Notes under the pieces: generated by a model | Seen by the model: only the letters and a program-made list of their open reading frames with translations | Told to the model about the DNA's origin: nothing | Databases searched by the model: none | In this document: piece after piece, positions 1-10,120 of the stretch | How positions within the stretch are numbered: position 1 is the first letter of the stretch | Layout of the letters: each line of letters begins with the position of its first letter | Position numbers and translations under genes: made by a program | Assembly (NCBI GenBank): GCA_022574185.1 | Contig: JACZSM010000027.1 | Span: 1-38,628, forward strand | Reading direction: 5' to 3' | From: Pseudomonadota bacterium | GTDB taxonomy: Bacteria > Pseudomonadota > Gammaproteobacteria > Steroidobacterales > Woeseiaceae | Length of the DNA: 38,628 bases

Positions 1-986
<986 letters not shown>

Positions 987-990
<4 letters not shown>

Positions 991-1598
991 TGGGTGTCTC
1001 CGTCGGGCGGTGTGATTACTGCCTGTTCGATGTTCATCAGTTGCTGAATCATGCCATTGAGCATGTGTTCTCTGTTTGTTAGTAGTTGTTGTGTCAGTGT
1101 TTGCTCGCGCTGCCACAGTTCGTGCAACTCGACGATTTGACGTTGAGTGGCTAGCGTCGGCATCGGAATATTGATCCTGCCGAGACTGCGGCGCGTCAGC
1201 AGGGGCATCGCGGTGCCGCGCGCCTCGTTTTGCATCGCGTGTTGCGGTTCCGGCTGGTTCAGCGCCCAACACAAGTAGCCGGGCAGCACGTCCGGACTGG
1301 TGACGCGCACGGCATGCAGGTGGTTGCTCGGGATGGTCGGCTCTGTCAGTGTGAATGGGACGGCCTTGCGATGGTCGCCGCGGGCCGGCAGAACAATGTC
1401 GTCGGGCTGCAGCAGGTGTGCCGAATGATGGTTCGGCGCCATGACCCGCGACAGCGCTTCGACGTTCAGTGTCTCGCCCCGGCGCAGGTCGCGGATCTGC
1501 AGCACACGGATATCGCCCGCCGGGTCATGCTTGACGGACCCGCGGAATGGGTAGCCGCTGCGAATCTGGGCCAAGTTGTCGAGTTCGGTGTATTGCAT
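987..1598 (-). CDS. hsdS: Half-size type I specificity subunit HsdS (single target-recognition domain)
   Basis: This is the DNA-sequence-recognition subunit of the type I system. The ATG at 1598 gives 203 residues beginning MQYTELDNLAQIRSG, the usual first strand and helix of a target-recognition domain, and the protein ends in a single conserved coiled-coil helix (around REQTLTQQLLTNREHML). Canonical HsdS has two recognition domains and about 400-460 residues, so this is a half subunit that would have to dimerise and read a palindromic bipartite site, or a truncated gene. The frame stays open upstream to a TTG at 1685 (232 residues), but neither start has a clear Shine-Dalgarno sequence; I prefer 1598 because the domain begins there. 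The stop overlaps the hsdM start by four bases. HsdS assignment is firm; the start is not. Confidence 0.82.
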
Positions 1599-1699
1599 TT
1601 TGGTGTTGGTCGTCGTGTAATTCAGTAGTAGCTGTTCTACTTCGTGTTGGGAGGCGTATTTTGCCGTCTTTCTTGAGAATGTCAAGTAGTAGAGTCTCT

Positions 1700-1729
1700 A
1701 TTACGATAAATACAAACCACTGATGTCAC
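1700..1729 (-). promoter_or_regulatory. Candidate hsdS-hsdM promoter
   Basis: On the minus strand a GTGACA box (1729-1724, five of six matches to the -35 consensus) is followed after 18 bases by CGTAAT (1705-1700, four of six matches to -10). Transcription would begin near 1693, just upstream of the TTG and ATG candidates for hsdS. This is a consensus match only. Confidence 0.3.
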
Positions 1730-1733
1730 ATTA

Positions 1734-1752
1734 ACTTCCAAAAAGTGGAAGT
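1734..1752. promoter_or_regulatory. Perfect inverted repeat between hsdS and abiEi; candidate AbiEi operator
   Basis: ACTTCCA (1734-1740) and TGGAAGT (1746-1752) form a perfect 7-base inverted repeat around AAAAG. It lies 21 bases before the abiEi start and upstream of the divergent hsdS. AbiEi antitoxins are known to repress their own promoters by binding inverted repeats, so this is the natural operator candidate. A weak plus-strand promoter (TTCCAA 1736-1741, 17 bases, TATTTT 1759-1764) would be overlapped by the repeat. The repeat is seen directly; its function is inferred. Confidence 0.5.
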
Positions 1753-1773
1753 ATCTGGTATTTTTCAGTTCCT

Positions 1774-2439
1774 ATGCAGACACTGACACAGCAACTGACC
1801 GCGGTAGGCCTGAACGACCGCATCCTGACTGACCATCAACTAAGGCGCCTGGTTGTCGGAACGGATCAGCGCCGCCACCATTTGGTGAGTCGTGCCATGA
1901 AGGCCGGCGAACTCGTGCGCCTGCGCCGTGGGTTGTATGTGCTGGCTGACGAGTTTCGTGAGCACCCGAGTCATCCGTTTGCCGTGGCACAGATGCTCGT
2001 GCCCGGTAGTTACGTGTCGCTGGAAACGGCGCTGGCATTTCATGGCTGGATTCCAGAAGCGGTGTACACCACCGCCTCAATCGTGCCCGGACGCAAGGTG
2101 AAAGAGTTTCGGCACGAACGGCTCGGATTGTTCACTTTTCAACCGCTCGCTATTCAGCGAGGCTCATTCCTGGAACTAGTTCGGCGTGTCGAGGCGAGTG
2201 GCCAAAGCTTTCTGGTTGCACAGCCGCTGCGCGCGCTGCTTGACCTGGTTTGCCTGAAGAAGATCGAGTGGCAGGGTTTTGCGTGGATTGAACAAGGCTT
2301 GCGTGTCGATGTGGATGCGCTGAACAAGGTTACCGGGGCGGAGTTACGCACATTGAAAGATGTCTATAAGCACCAGCGTGTGCGCAAGTTCATCAGTGAG
2401 CTGGAGCAATCACTCGGACTGGTGGTGAGCCATGATTGA
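1774..2439 (+). CDS. abiEi: AbiEi-family antitoxin (type IV toxin-antitoxin)
   Basis: This is the antitoxin and autorepressor of an AbiE type IV system, in which the antitoxin opposes the nucleotidyltransferase toxin without direct complex formation. The 221-residue protein has an N-terminal winged-helix region (about 15-60, including RRHHLVSRAMKAGELVRLRRGLYVL split around the recognition helix) and the family signature around VSLETALAFHGWIPEAV (about 88-104). The C-terminal region covers the antitoxin domain (QPLRALLDLV onward). Its stop overlaps the start of abiEii by 8 bases, typical of translational coupling. No Shine-Dalgarno sequence is evident and the leader may be very short. It is divergent from hsdS, with a perfect inverted repeat between them. 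Family and pairing are well supported; activity is inferred. Confidence 0.9.
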   Translation: MQTLTQQLTAVGLNDRILTDHQLRRLVVGTDQRRHHLVSRAMKAGELVRLRRGLYVLADEFREHPSHPFAVAQMLVPGSYVSLETALAFHGWIPEAVYTTASIVPGRKVKEFRHERLGLFTFQPLAIQRGSFLELVRRVEASGQSFLVAQPLRALLDLVCLKKIEWQGFAWIEQGLRVDVDALNKVTGAELRTLKDVYKHQRVRKFISELEQSLGLVVSHD

Positions 2440-3277
2440 GATCATTCAGCAAAAGCTCGACTCTTATAAAGTGTCGAATCCCGTTGAAGAGGAGCAGGCG
2501 ACCAAGGAGATCATGCAGGAAATCGCACTCTATGGGTTGTGGCGCGCGGGCTTTTTCAAGGTGGCTGCATTTCAGGGCGGGACGAGCCTGCGGATTTTGC
2601 ATGGCCTGCCGCGATTTTCGGAAGACCTGGATTTCATGCTGCAGACGCCGGATCGGGAGTTTGATTGGTCGGGTTATCTCGCCAAGCTGCTTGAGTGTTT
2701 TGAAGAGTACGGCTTGCAGTCGGAGGCACTGCCCAAAGGCCGCATGGATCGCGCGGTCCGAACAGCCGTGCTTAAGAACAACTCGTTCGTCAATCAGCTT
2801 AACCTGAGATTCTACAAAGGGCATGCTGATCGGAAGATCACGATTAAGCTCGAGGTGGATGCCAACCCGCCAGCGGGTTCGGTGTACGACTATACGTATC
2901 TGGATTTTCCGACCGATTTCGAAGTCTGTCATCAAGACCTGCCCAGTAACTTCGCCCTCAAGATTCATGCGCTGCTGTGCCGGCCGTATCTGAAGGGGCG
3001 CGATTGGTACGACTTCAACTGGTATATCCGCAAGGAGGTATCACCTAATCTGCCGCACCTGCGGAACGCGCTGGTCCAGTACGGGCCATGGGAAGGACAG
3101 GACAGTTTGGCGATCGATAAAGACTGGGTGCGTACAGAATTACAGAATAGGATCGACAAAATAGATTGGACGGCGGCGGCCGGCGATGTGGCGCCGTTTC
3201 TGAAGGCGGGAGAGCAGGAAGCATTGACGTTATGGGGTGCTCGGTTTTTTGCAACTAAATTGGAGAAGTTGGCGTGA
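2432..3277 (+). CDS. abiEii: AbiEii/AbiGii-family nucleotidyltransferase toxin
   Basis: This is the toxin of the AbiE pair, a DNA polymerase beta-like nucleotidyltransferase that halts growth on phage infection; characterised relatives add nucleotides to tRNA. The 281-residue protein carries motif I GGTSLR (49-54) and the metal-binding DLD (65-67) within LPRFSEDLDFML, then the KLEVD strand (about 137-141) and the C-terminal KGRDWYDFNWY signature. All key residues are present and the length is normal for the family, so it looks functional. It overlaps abiEi by 8 bases and should be cotranscribed from the promoter upstream of abiEi. Downstream is a convergent truncated metallopeptidase gene. 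Confidence 0.92.
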   Translation: MIEIIQQKLDSYKVSNPVEEEQATKEIMQEIALYGLWRAGFFKVAAFQGGTSLRILHGLPRFSEDLDFMLQTPDREFDWSGYLAKLLECFEEYGLQSEALPKGRMDRAVRTAVLKNNSFVNQLNLRFYKGHADRKITIKLEVDANPPAGSVYDYTYLDFPTDFEVCHQDLPSNFALKIHALLCRPYLKGRDWYDFNWYIRKEVSPNLPHLRNALVQYGPWEGQDSLAIDKDWVRTELQNRIDKIDWTAAAGDVAPFLKAGEQEALTLWGARFFATKLEKLA

Positions 3278-3331
3278 ATTGCGATGCGGGGCTTTCACGA
3301 TCTAACGAGCACTTGCAATTCGACTCATCTA

Positions 3332-3348
3332 GTAGCCAGAGTGGCTAC
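3332..3348. other. Small hairpin between convergent abiEii and the immA remnant
   Basis: GTAGCC (3332-3337) and GGCTAC (3343-3348) can form a 6-base stem with a 5-base loop in the gap between two convergent genes. There is no T-tract, so it is at most a weak terminator. The remaining bases of the 3278-3435 gap show no gene or clear signal. Confidence 0.25.
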
Positions 3349-3435
3349 GATCCAGAAGATATCTTTCAATACACAAACCTTCCCAAGGAGGGCGGTATCG
3401 TTTGACATCTACGGTTCGTAGCGTACGTCTACCTA

Positions 3436-4098
3436 TCAATTTTCCACGTGTATCGGACCTTTTAGTTCCACGAAAAGCATTTTCTTGCTGTGCAGAAATA
3501 TGTGAGCAGCCTCATGGAAAAAAGCAAACCACAAATGATCGTTCGTCTTATAACGCAGGCTTAGCATTAGCAACGCTTTGTCAGGGGCAAGCCACTTTGT
3601 CGCACCCCATGCGGGACATCCCTTCGGTGCTGGCTCAAAGACAACTGCGACGCCAAATTCAGCGCATGTTTGAATTAGCTGCGGAACAAATAGATCAGGA
3701 TCAGTTTCGTTGGTCAGTGCTCGTAATGTCTGAAGACTCTTCTTAAAACTCTTCTTGTCAAAAGGCTGGCAATCTCTTGTAGCAGCAACGCGCTCCCCCT
3801 GGCGAATCCAGGCGGCCACGGCACCCAGCTTCTTCTCAAATTGACTCGACGACTTAAACGCAGCAGCATTTATTGCGTCAATGTATCGGGCGCGCCAAGT
3901 GGGTGAATTCATCGCCATATAGTCCATTTCAGTCGTGTCCAACACCGCCAGTCGATATCCGCGAGTTAGCGCGCCAGCCCTTATAGCTAAAGGATGTTCG
4001 GCGCTAAAGTTTTTCCGGATTCGGCCGATATCAAGATGATCGTCGATAGTTGGCGTCACGGAAGAGCGGGCGACGTCCAGAGAGCGGGCGCAGTCCAC
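3436..4098 (-). pseudogene. Truncated ImmA/IrrE-family metallopeptidase (HigA/XRE-associated type), likely remnant
   Basis: The 220-residue product matches the C-terminal peptidase part of XRE regulators fused to an ImmA/IrrE domain: KALLMLSLRYKTNDHLWFAF followed by the zinc motif HEAAH (about 194-198). Intact members are about 350-390 residues, begin with a helix-turn-helix domain and continue past HEAAH into an EEEANRFA-like helix carrying the third zinc ligand. Here the frame is closed by TAG at 4104-4102, just before the GTG start, so no helix-turn-helix domain precedes it, and the protein stops about 22 residues after HEAAH. The remaining C-terminal helix is not found in the other minus frames downstream. 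Both ends are therefore missing and it is probably non-functional. It sits at the junction of the defence genes and the pilus operon. Family is firm; the pseudogene call is likely. Confidence 0.72.
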
Positions 4099-4113
4099 AC
4101 ACTATGTGGGCTG
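4091..4113. repeat. Inverted repeat upstream of the pilus operon
   Basis: CAGTCCACA (4091-4099) and TGTGGGCTG (4105-4113) form a 9-base stem (one G-U pair as RNA) with loop CACTA. It lies 40 bases before the fimT start and overlaps the 5' end of the immA remnant. It could be an operator or a hairpin at an old recombination junction. No T-tract follows. Confidence 0.45.
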
Positions 4114-4152
4114 CTTCTCATGTGGTTGTGAGCGATGCTAGGAAATAGTTCT

Positions 4153-4668
4153 ATGAAGGACAGGCGCGGATTCACAATAATTGAATTAATGGTCACGTTG
4201 GCTATTGCCGCAATCATTCTCACCGTTGCCGTACCCGGTTTTCGCAACGTGATTTTGGATAACCGCCTCGCAAGTCAAGCCAATCAATTCCTGACATCGA
4301 ATAAATTGGCAAGAAGTGCCGCGATCCGTTTTCAGCGAAACGCCATCATCTGTATCAGTACGAGCTATGACGCCGCCGTTCCTGCGTGTACGGCCGGCAC
4401 CGACTGGTCGAACGGCTGGATTGTCTGGGTGGACAAGGATCGGGACGCTGCAACTGATGCGAACGAAATTGTTGCCGTCTTTGCGCCACTCGCAGGATCT
4501 TCGATGCTTACCAGTCAGGCGGTGAGCGCATTCACTTATGACGCCCGTGGTTTTGTCAATGTGGGTGACGAACTGACATTGTGCGATGACCGTAGCGGAG
4601 AGACGGGCCGAATCATTCGTGTCAACGCCGTCGGCAGAACCAATATATCGCGAAGTGGATGCGACTGA
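4153..4668 (+). CDS. fimT: GspH/FimT-family minor pilin
   Basis: This is a minor pseudopilin of the type IVa pilus that helps initiate pilus assembly in the inner membrane. The prepilin peptidase site RRGFTIIELM follows a very short basic leader, and a hydrophobic helix LAIAAIILTVAVP continues it; a GspH-type C-terminal domain (around NGWIVWVDKD) follows, with Cys pairs near the middle and end. The ATG at 4153 is chosen because AGGA lies about nine bases upstream and it gives the standard short leader; an ATG at 4135 would add six residues. It is the first gene of the fimT-pilV-pilW-pilX-pilY1 operon and its stop overlaps pilV (TGATG). It appears intact. Confidence 0.88.
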   Translation: MKDRRGFTIIELMVTLAIAAIILTVAVPGFRNVILDNRLASQANQFLTSNKLARSAAIRFQRNAIICISTSYDAAVPACTAGTDWSNGWIVWVDKDRDAATDANEIVAVFAPLAGSSMLTSQAVSAFTYDARGFVNVGDELTLCDDRSGETGRIIRVNAVGRTNISRSGCD

Positions 4669-5222
4669 TGCAGAAGCGCTTAACTGCAATGGTGTTACGT
4701 CGCAGTACATCTTGTCTGCAACGGCAGGCCGGGTTTTCGCTTATCGAAGTGATGGTAGCAGCACTGGTGCTCTCGATCGGTTTAATAGGACTTGCTGGCT
4801 TGCAGGCGGTATCGCTGCGACAAAATCAGAGTGCTTTCATGCGCTCACAGGTTTCGGCGATGGTCTACGATCTGGCCGACCGAATGCGGGCCAATGTTTC
4901 CGGCGCCACCAGTAACTTCTACAGCCCGTCCATGGCCGGGCTCACAGACAATTGCAGTAGCACGGCCGGATGCTCCCCCCAGCAAATGGCACAAAACGAT
5001 CTTGCTGAATGGAATGCGCACATCGTGACTTATCTGCCCATGGGTCAGGGTTTCGTCTGTGTCGATAGCACTCCGATTGATGGTACTGACTTTGATGACC
5101 CGCAGTGTGACGGCGTTGGCACCCAGTTTTCCATAAAAATATGGTGGGACGATGACCGTGACGGAGTGATCAATATTACTGAAACCAATACGGAAAGATT
5201 CGTGATCAGCTTTCAATTGTGA
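4668..5222 (+). CDS. pilV: Type IV pilus minor pilin PilV
   Basis: PilV is a minor pilin of the PilVWX-PilY1 tip complex that primes type IV pilus assembly. The product has the class III leader and cleavage site QAGFSLIEVM followed by the hydrophobic helix AALVLSIGLIGLAGLQ, and the family feature of an N-terminal helix running into LADRMRAN. The start at 4668 overlaps the fimT stop as TGATG, with GGA nine bases upstream; an in-frame ATG at 4659 would add three residues. The C-terminus contains an acidic DDDRDGVINITE segment that resembles a calcium-binding loop. It overlaps pilW at TGATG. No lesion is seen. Confidence 0.88.
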   Translation: MQKRLTAMVLRRSTSCLQRQAGFSLIEVMVAALVLSIGLIGLAGLQAVSLRQNQSAFMRSQVSAMVYDLADRMRANVSGATSNFYSPSMAGLTDNCSSTAGCSPQQMAQNDLAEWNAHIVTYLPMGQGFVCVDSTPIDGTDFDDPQCDGVGTQFSIKIWWDDDRDGVINITETNTERFVISFQL

Positions 5223-6239
5223 TGATGATGCGACAGTCACTGAGAAAAATTAGTGCCACTCAATCGGGAGTCACCCTGATTGAAGTCATGATTGCGATGG
5301 TGTTGTCCATGATGCTGCTCGCCAGCATCATGCAGATTTTTAGCTCTTCGCGCCAGACTCACCGTGTGCACGAAGCCATCGCCAGGATGCAGGAGAATGG
5401 ACGCATGGCGCTGGAGGTGATTTCCAGAGATGTGCGCATGTCCGACTTCTGGAACTGCGTCGGCGATATTACCGATGTCGTTAACAATCTCGATAGTGCA
5501 AACCCCGGTTTCATTGACTTCGACCTGGGTGGCATCAGCGGCAGTGAAAGTGAGGGTTGGTTACCGGATATTCTGGTTTTACGCGGTGGCGTTACTGCAG
5601 GGCTTTCCGTAGAGCCGCCTTTCGGTCCACAGGCTTCCGCCGTTATTAAAGTACCGGCCAATAACGGCCTGGAGCAAGGCGATATCCTTTTCATCAGCGA
5701 TTGCAGCAGTGCTGACATCTTTCAAATAACAAACTCGAATCCCAACTCATCAGGACAACTCGTTCATAACACCGGCAACAGCGTATCGCCGGGAAACTTT
5801 AACGTCAGCAACCCTGGCTGCCCCGGCGCAAACGCGCATTGCCTTTCGAAAGTCTACGCTGAAGACGCCACAATATTCGCCGCCCAGCAGATTACGTACA
5901 TGATCGGAACCGGCTCAGAAGGCCCGCCCGCCTTGTTCCGCAATGGCCTGGAATTCGTCGACGGTATTGAAAATTTTCAGGTTCTGTATGGGGAAGACAC
6001 CAACCCCCCCGAACAGTGCTGGGTCCGGCACCGCAAATTATTATGTGCCGGCTGATCAGGTCGTGGACATGAACAATGTGATCAGTATTCGATTTGCTGT
6101 CGTTGTACGTTCGTATCAGGAAAACCTGAACGGCGGTATTGCGCAGAACTACAGCGTGTTGGGTACCAACTTTGTCTCCACGGATACCCGGTTGCGACAG
6201 GTGTACACCAGCACAGTCACTATCCGAAACCGGCTTTGA
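5222..6239 (+). pseudogene. pilW: Minor pilin PilW split by a +1 frameshift in a C7 tract
   Basis: PilW joins PilV, PilX and PilY1 in the pilus tip complex. The first frame encodes a good N-terminus (QSGVTLIEVMIAMVL, then ARMQENGRMALEVISRDVRM) and runs to a stop at 6055, ending in an unnatural tail after GEDTNPP. Removing one base from the run of seven C at 6004-6010 gives GEDTNPPNSAGSGTANYY and continues in the second frame through VISIRFAVVVRSYQEN to the TGA at 6239, a normal PilW ending. The gene is therefore one indel away from intact. The cause may be a real mutation, slippage-based on/off switching in the homopolymer, or a sequencing error. Start options are GTG 5219 or ATG 5222, 5225 or 5228. 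Confidence 0.85.
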
Positions 6240-6258
6240 TTAACGACAGGTAATGCAA

Positions 6259-6813
6259 ATGAGAGCAACAGCCACGCTGATTAAGAGATCTAAATTGTTG
6301 CGCCACCAGAGTGGTGCAGTACTCGCGGTATGTCTCGTGTTTCTGTTAATTATTACGCTGATCGCAGTTAGCAGTATGCGAGATACTTTGCTCGAAGAAA
6401 AAATGGCCGGCAACACCAGGGATCGCAACCTGGCGTTTCAGGCAGCCGAGTCCGCAGCCAGAGAGGCGGAAATTTTTGTCGAGGGTCTGGTCAGTCTCGG
6501 AGATTTCGACGTTACTGCCGGATTGTATGGGTTGAACAGTACTGAGCCGAGCTATGCACATGCGGCAACCTGGGACGATGAGGCCAATTACGTCGAGGCC
6601 AACAGCGACTATGGAGCCTATCTGGCGCCACGTTACCTGATCAAGCAGTTCACGACGATGGTTGGCACCGAAGGCGCGATGAATATGTCCGGCTACGGAG
6701 GCAATAAAGGCACCGGCGATGTGACCGTTTTCAAAATTACGGCGCGCGGTACGGGAGGTAGTGCCGACTCGGCAGAAGTCATAATACGCAGCCAATTCGG
6801 TCGTAGATTCTGA
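6259..6813 (+). CDS. pilX: Type IV pilus minor pilin PilX
   Basis: PilX is an inner-membrane minor pilin of the pilus tip complex. The product has the PilX-type leader HQSGAVLAVCLVFLLIITL, where the usual GxxL/E cleavage region is the divergent SGAVLAVCLVFL form seen in this family, followed by the hallmark RDTLLEEKMAGNTRDRNLAF and AFQAAESAAREAE. The ATG at 6259 is chosen because AGG at 6248-6250 is eight bases away; the ATG at 6253 would be only two bases from it. It ends at TGA 6811-6813, overlapping the pilY1 ATG. The reading frame is intact, unlike the genes on either side. Confidence 0.88.
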   Translation: MRATATLIKRSKLLRHQSGAVLAVCLVFLLIITLIAVSSMRDTLLEEKMAGNTRDRNLAFQAAESAAREAEIFVEGLVSLGDFDVTAGLYGLNSTEPSYAHAATWDDEANYVEANSDYGAYLAPRYLIKQFTTMVGTEGAMNMSGYGGNKGTGDVTVFKITARGTGGSADSAEVIIRSQFGRRF

Positions 6814-9800
6814 TGATCAGAAAAACGATATCGCTTAGAATTGCGGCGGCCACATTATTGTTGGCAACTGCCTTGTTTAGTCCAGTAGGGGCGCTGTCAG
6901 CGCCGGGCACGCTCGCGGACTCACCGCTGTTTCTGAGCAATTCGGTCGAGCCGAATATTTTGCTCATGCTCGACGACTCGAGCAGCATGGATTGGGGTTT
7001 AATGACCACGGAAGACAGTGGCATCATGTATGTTGGCTGTGCCTATTATTACGCTCAGCCTGCTCCCGACAACGATTTCTTCTGGGTAATGGCCACCGAG
7101 GAGGAGTTAGATGCTCGTGGCATCGAGGCACCCTATAGCGGTGTATGGCGCGCCTGGAACAAAGACTACAACCGGCTTTATTACGACCCAAGCGTTACTT
7201 ACACGCCATGGGCAGGCGAAGACAGTAATAATAATCTTTATACGAATGCTATTCCGGTAGCCGCGTTGTACAACCCGTATTCACCCAGTGCCGGTTCGCG
7301 TAACCTGACTGTAGAGACCACCTATACAACGACCTACTGCCCTGGTATCTCGGGCACCTTTACCGTCAACGATTTTTATCCGGCGCGATACTATACTTGG
7401 ATAGACAGCGATGCTGACGGCGTTGTCGACGATACTGATATACATAAACTGGTTGAAATCCGAGCGGCTACTGTTATCTATATCGGCAGCCTAAACCGTA
7501 CCGATTGCGCTGCGGCCCCTGCATGTACGTACAGCGAAGAAATACAAAATTTCGCGAATTGGTTCAGCTATTACCGTAAGCGTGAATATGTGGCCAAAGC
7601 AGCCTACGGACAAGTCATTGCCAGTGCCAGGAACTCGCGCATGGGCATGGTCACGCTGCACAACAATGATTCTGTCAATATCGCGATTGCATCAATGAAT
7701 GCGGACCCCAGCTCCGGCGCCAAGGCAGAATTACTGGATTCTCTGTACACCTTTAGGGCATCGGGAGGCACACCGTTGCGATCGGCTTTGGACAACGGTG
7801 GCAAATACCTGGGTTGCAAACCAAATTCCTTTTTCGGCAGTTGCCCGGCGCTGCCAGAAGGTTCCGGCGGCGAATGCCAACAGAACTTTACGGTGCTTAT
7901 GACGGACGGATACTACAACGGTTCGTTCAGCAGTCTTGGCAACACAGATGGCGATAACGACTCGGAGTGGGACAGCGATGCCAGCGGTCCGTATGGAGAC
8001 TCGAACAGCGATACCCTGGCTGACGTCGCGATGGAATATTACGAAACAGATTTGCGACCCAGTGTCGACAACAGGCTTCATCCGCCGCCGGGAGGTATCG
8101 ACGACAACGAGGCGCAACACATGGTGACCTATGCGGTCGCTTTTGGTGTCGAAGGCAGCATTACTTCGATGCCGGCCAGCACGACAGATCCTTTTGCCTG
8201 GCCCACGCCGGATACAGATCTCGCGAAGATTGACGATCTGCGCCATTCGGCCTGGAACGGGAGAGGGGAATTTCTAAGTGCACAAAACCCCGGACAACTT
8301 ATCTCTGGTATGCGTGGCGCGCTAAGAGCCATTCAAGGGCGTATCGGCTCAGCTGCCTCGGTTGCTATCAACACAAGCTCTTTGAGCACAAATTCCGAAG
8401 TGTATCTGGCACTCTTTAACAGCGAACGCTGGAGCGGCGATCTGTTGTCGTTCGATCTCGACCCTAACACTGGCGCTATTAGCGCGAGTCAAAGTTGGTC
8501 TGCGGCCAATGTGCTCCGCGAGCGCAATATCGAATCTGATCCTCGCATACTGCTTAGTTTTGATGGTTCGGACGGTATCGCGTTTCAATGGTCGGAGCTT
8601 TCAACTACTCAGAAAAATGATTTTCGTACCAATGCCAGCGGCGCACTGGATAATGAAGCTTCGGGGATGGCTAGACATGCTTACATTCGTGGCGATCGCG
8701 GTTGTGAGATCTCGTCACCCACTGCCTGTAATTACTACGATGGCGCGAATACCTTTAATACCAAGAGATTCAGGCCGCGGGATGGCCGACTGGGTGACAT
8801 TATCCATTCGGGGCCGGTCTTTGCCGGCGCGCCCGAATCGAACTGGCCCGACGTCAGCCCATTTCCGAGTACTGCGGGCGATACCTATAGCGAATTCCGG
8901 ATGGCCAATGCCTCCCGGGAGGGCGTCATTTACGTAGGCAGCAACGATGGCATGCTGCACGCTTTCTCACAAACAGGTGGCCAGGAGGTCATGGCCTACA
9001 TTCCCGGCACGCTGTTCTCAGACGGCGCGGCGGACGGATTACATACGCTGAGTGAACCTTCCTACACGCACCGTTACTACGTGGACCTGACCGTGACGAT
9101 CGCGGATGCCTATGTCAAAACCACGGCTACGGGCTCTACCCATTGGAAAACAATACTGGTCGGCAGCTTGCGCGGTGGCGGCAAAGGTTTGTTTGCGCTG
9201 GACGTCACTGACCCTGCGTACTTCTCGGAAGGTGGTAATCGACCGGCCGATACGGTGATGTGGGAATTTTCGAGTGCCGATGACATTGACCTCGGGCATA
9301 CGTTTAGCCGCCCGGCAATTGTGCCGCTCCAAGGCCCCAGCAACTCGATCCGCTGGGCAGCCATCATCGGTAACGGCTACAACGACACCGGCAGTGGTGA
9401 AGCCAAATTATTTATTCTATTCCTGGAAGGCGGCCTGGACGGCACGTGGAGCGCCGGTTCCGACTATATCGAAATCACAACCGGAGCAGGTAGCACGATA
9501 AACCGCAACGGATTATCAGCGCCTGCGGTCGTCGATTCGGATGGCGACGGATTTGCGGATCGTGTTTACGCAGGCGATCTGCAAGGCAATCTTTGGGTCT
9601 TTGATTTATCCGGATCAAACGCCGGTCAATGGGACGTTGCCTACAAGCAAGGACCAAACCCCAAGCCGTTGTTTACAGCCCAGCCGATCAGCAAATCACT
9701 TCGACACCCGTCGTTGTTCGCAACCAGAATATTGCAACAACAAATTCAAACGCACCCAACGCCATGGTGATATTTGGTACGGGACAGTATCTGACGAGCG

Positions 9801-9922
9801 CCGATATTACATCAGACGATATGCAATCCGTGGATTCCCTGATGGCGACAACTGGGGCTGGGGGGTCGAACGACGGCACTTGCGTCCACTGCCGAATCCG
9901 AACGGGCGTCGTATCCCATTGA
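6813..9922 (+). pseudogene. pilY1: Pilus tip adhesin PilY1, frameshifted near the 3' end
   Basis: PilY1 is the large exported tip protein of type IV pili, with an N-terminal von Willebrand A-like domain and a C-terminal beta-propeller. The 985-residue first frame has a signal peptide (1-30), the metal-ion site DDSSSM (54-59), LMTDGYYNG, and the propeller signatures VIYVGSNDGMLHAF and GSLRGGGKGLFALDV, plus the calcium loop DSDGDGFAD (about residues 908-916). After KPLFTA the frame is lost near 9674-9690; the true continuation (PADQQITSTPVVVRN then MVIFGTGQYLTS) is in the next frame and stops at 9922. Further frame conflict follows near 9830-9890. The gene lacks its normal last 100 or more residues. 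It is probably non-functional, or the assembly has several indels here. Confidence 0.85.
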
Positions 9923-10109
9923 CGGTGGAACCCAGACCTATAGCCTTACTATTCAAGCAGCGACCGCGTCCACATTCACGTTGCAGGCCACACCGACCGG
10001 AGCGCAGGCCGATGACAAATGCGGCAGCTTCACACTGACAAATACCGGACTCAAAAATGTGACGGGTCAGGATGCCGGGGTTGTCTGGCAGGATTGCTGG
10101 TCCAGGTAA
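9843..10109 (+). pseudogene. pilE: C-terminal fragment of a PilE-like type IV pilin
   Basis: In the third plus frame, open from 9843 to the TAA at 10107-10109, the sequence reads TYSLTIQAATASTFTLQATP, then TGAQADDKCGSFTLTNTGLK, ending QDCWSR. This is the characteristic C-terminal strand and disulfide-loop region of PilE-type pilins (YxLTAxPxGAQxxDxCGxLTL...CW). No prepilin leader (GFTLIELM) or N-terminal helix is present; the DNA immediately upstream is the degraded end of pilY1. A deletion has apparently removed the end of pilY1 and the start of pilE, joining the two. The fragment has no start codon of its own. Confidence 0.75.
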
Positions 10110-10120
10110 GCTGCAAAGCA

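Noticed and set aside
1666-1685. TTGACA at the TTG start of hsdS as a -35 promoter element
   Set aside because: The matching -10 position has no good box, and the sequence is simply the first codons of the longer frame.
3278-3435. Rho-independent terminator between abiEii and the immA remnant
   Set aside because: Only a 6-base stem is present and no T-tract follows; kept as a low-confidence hairpin only.
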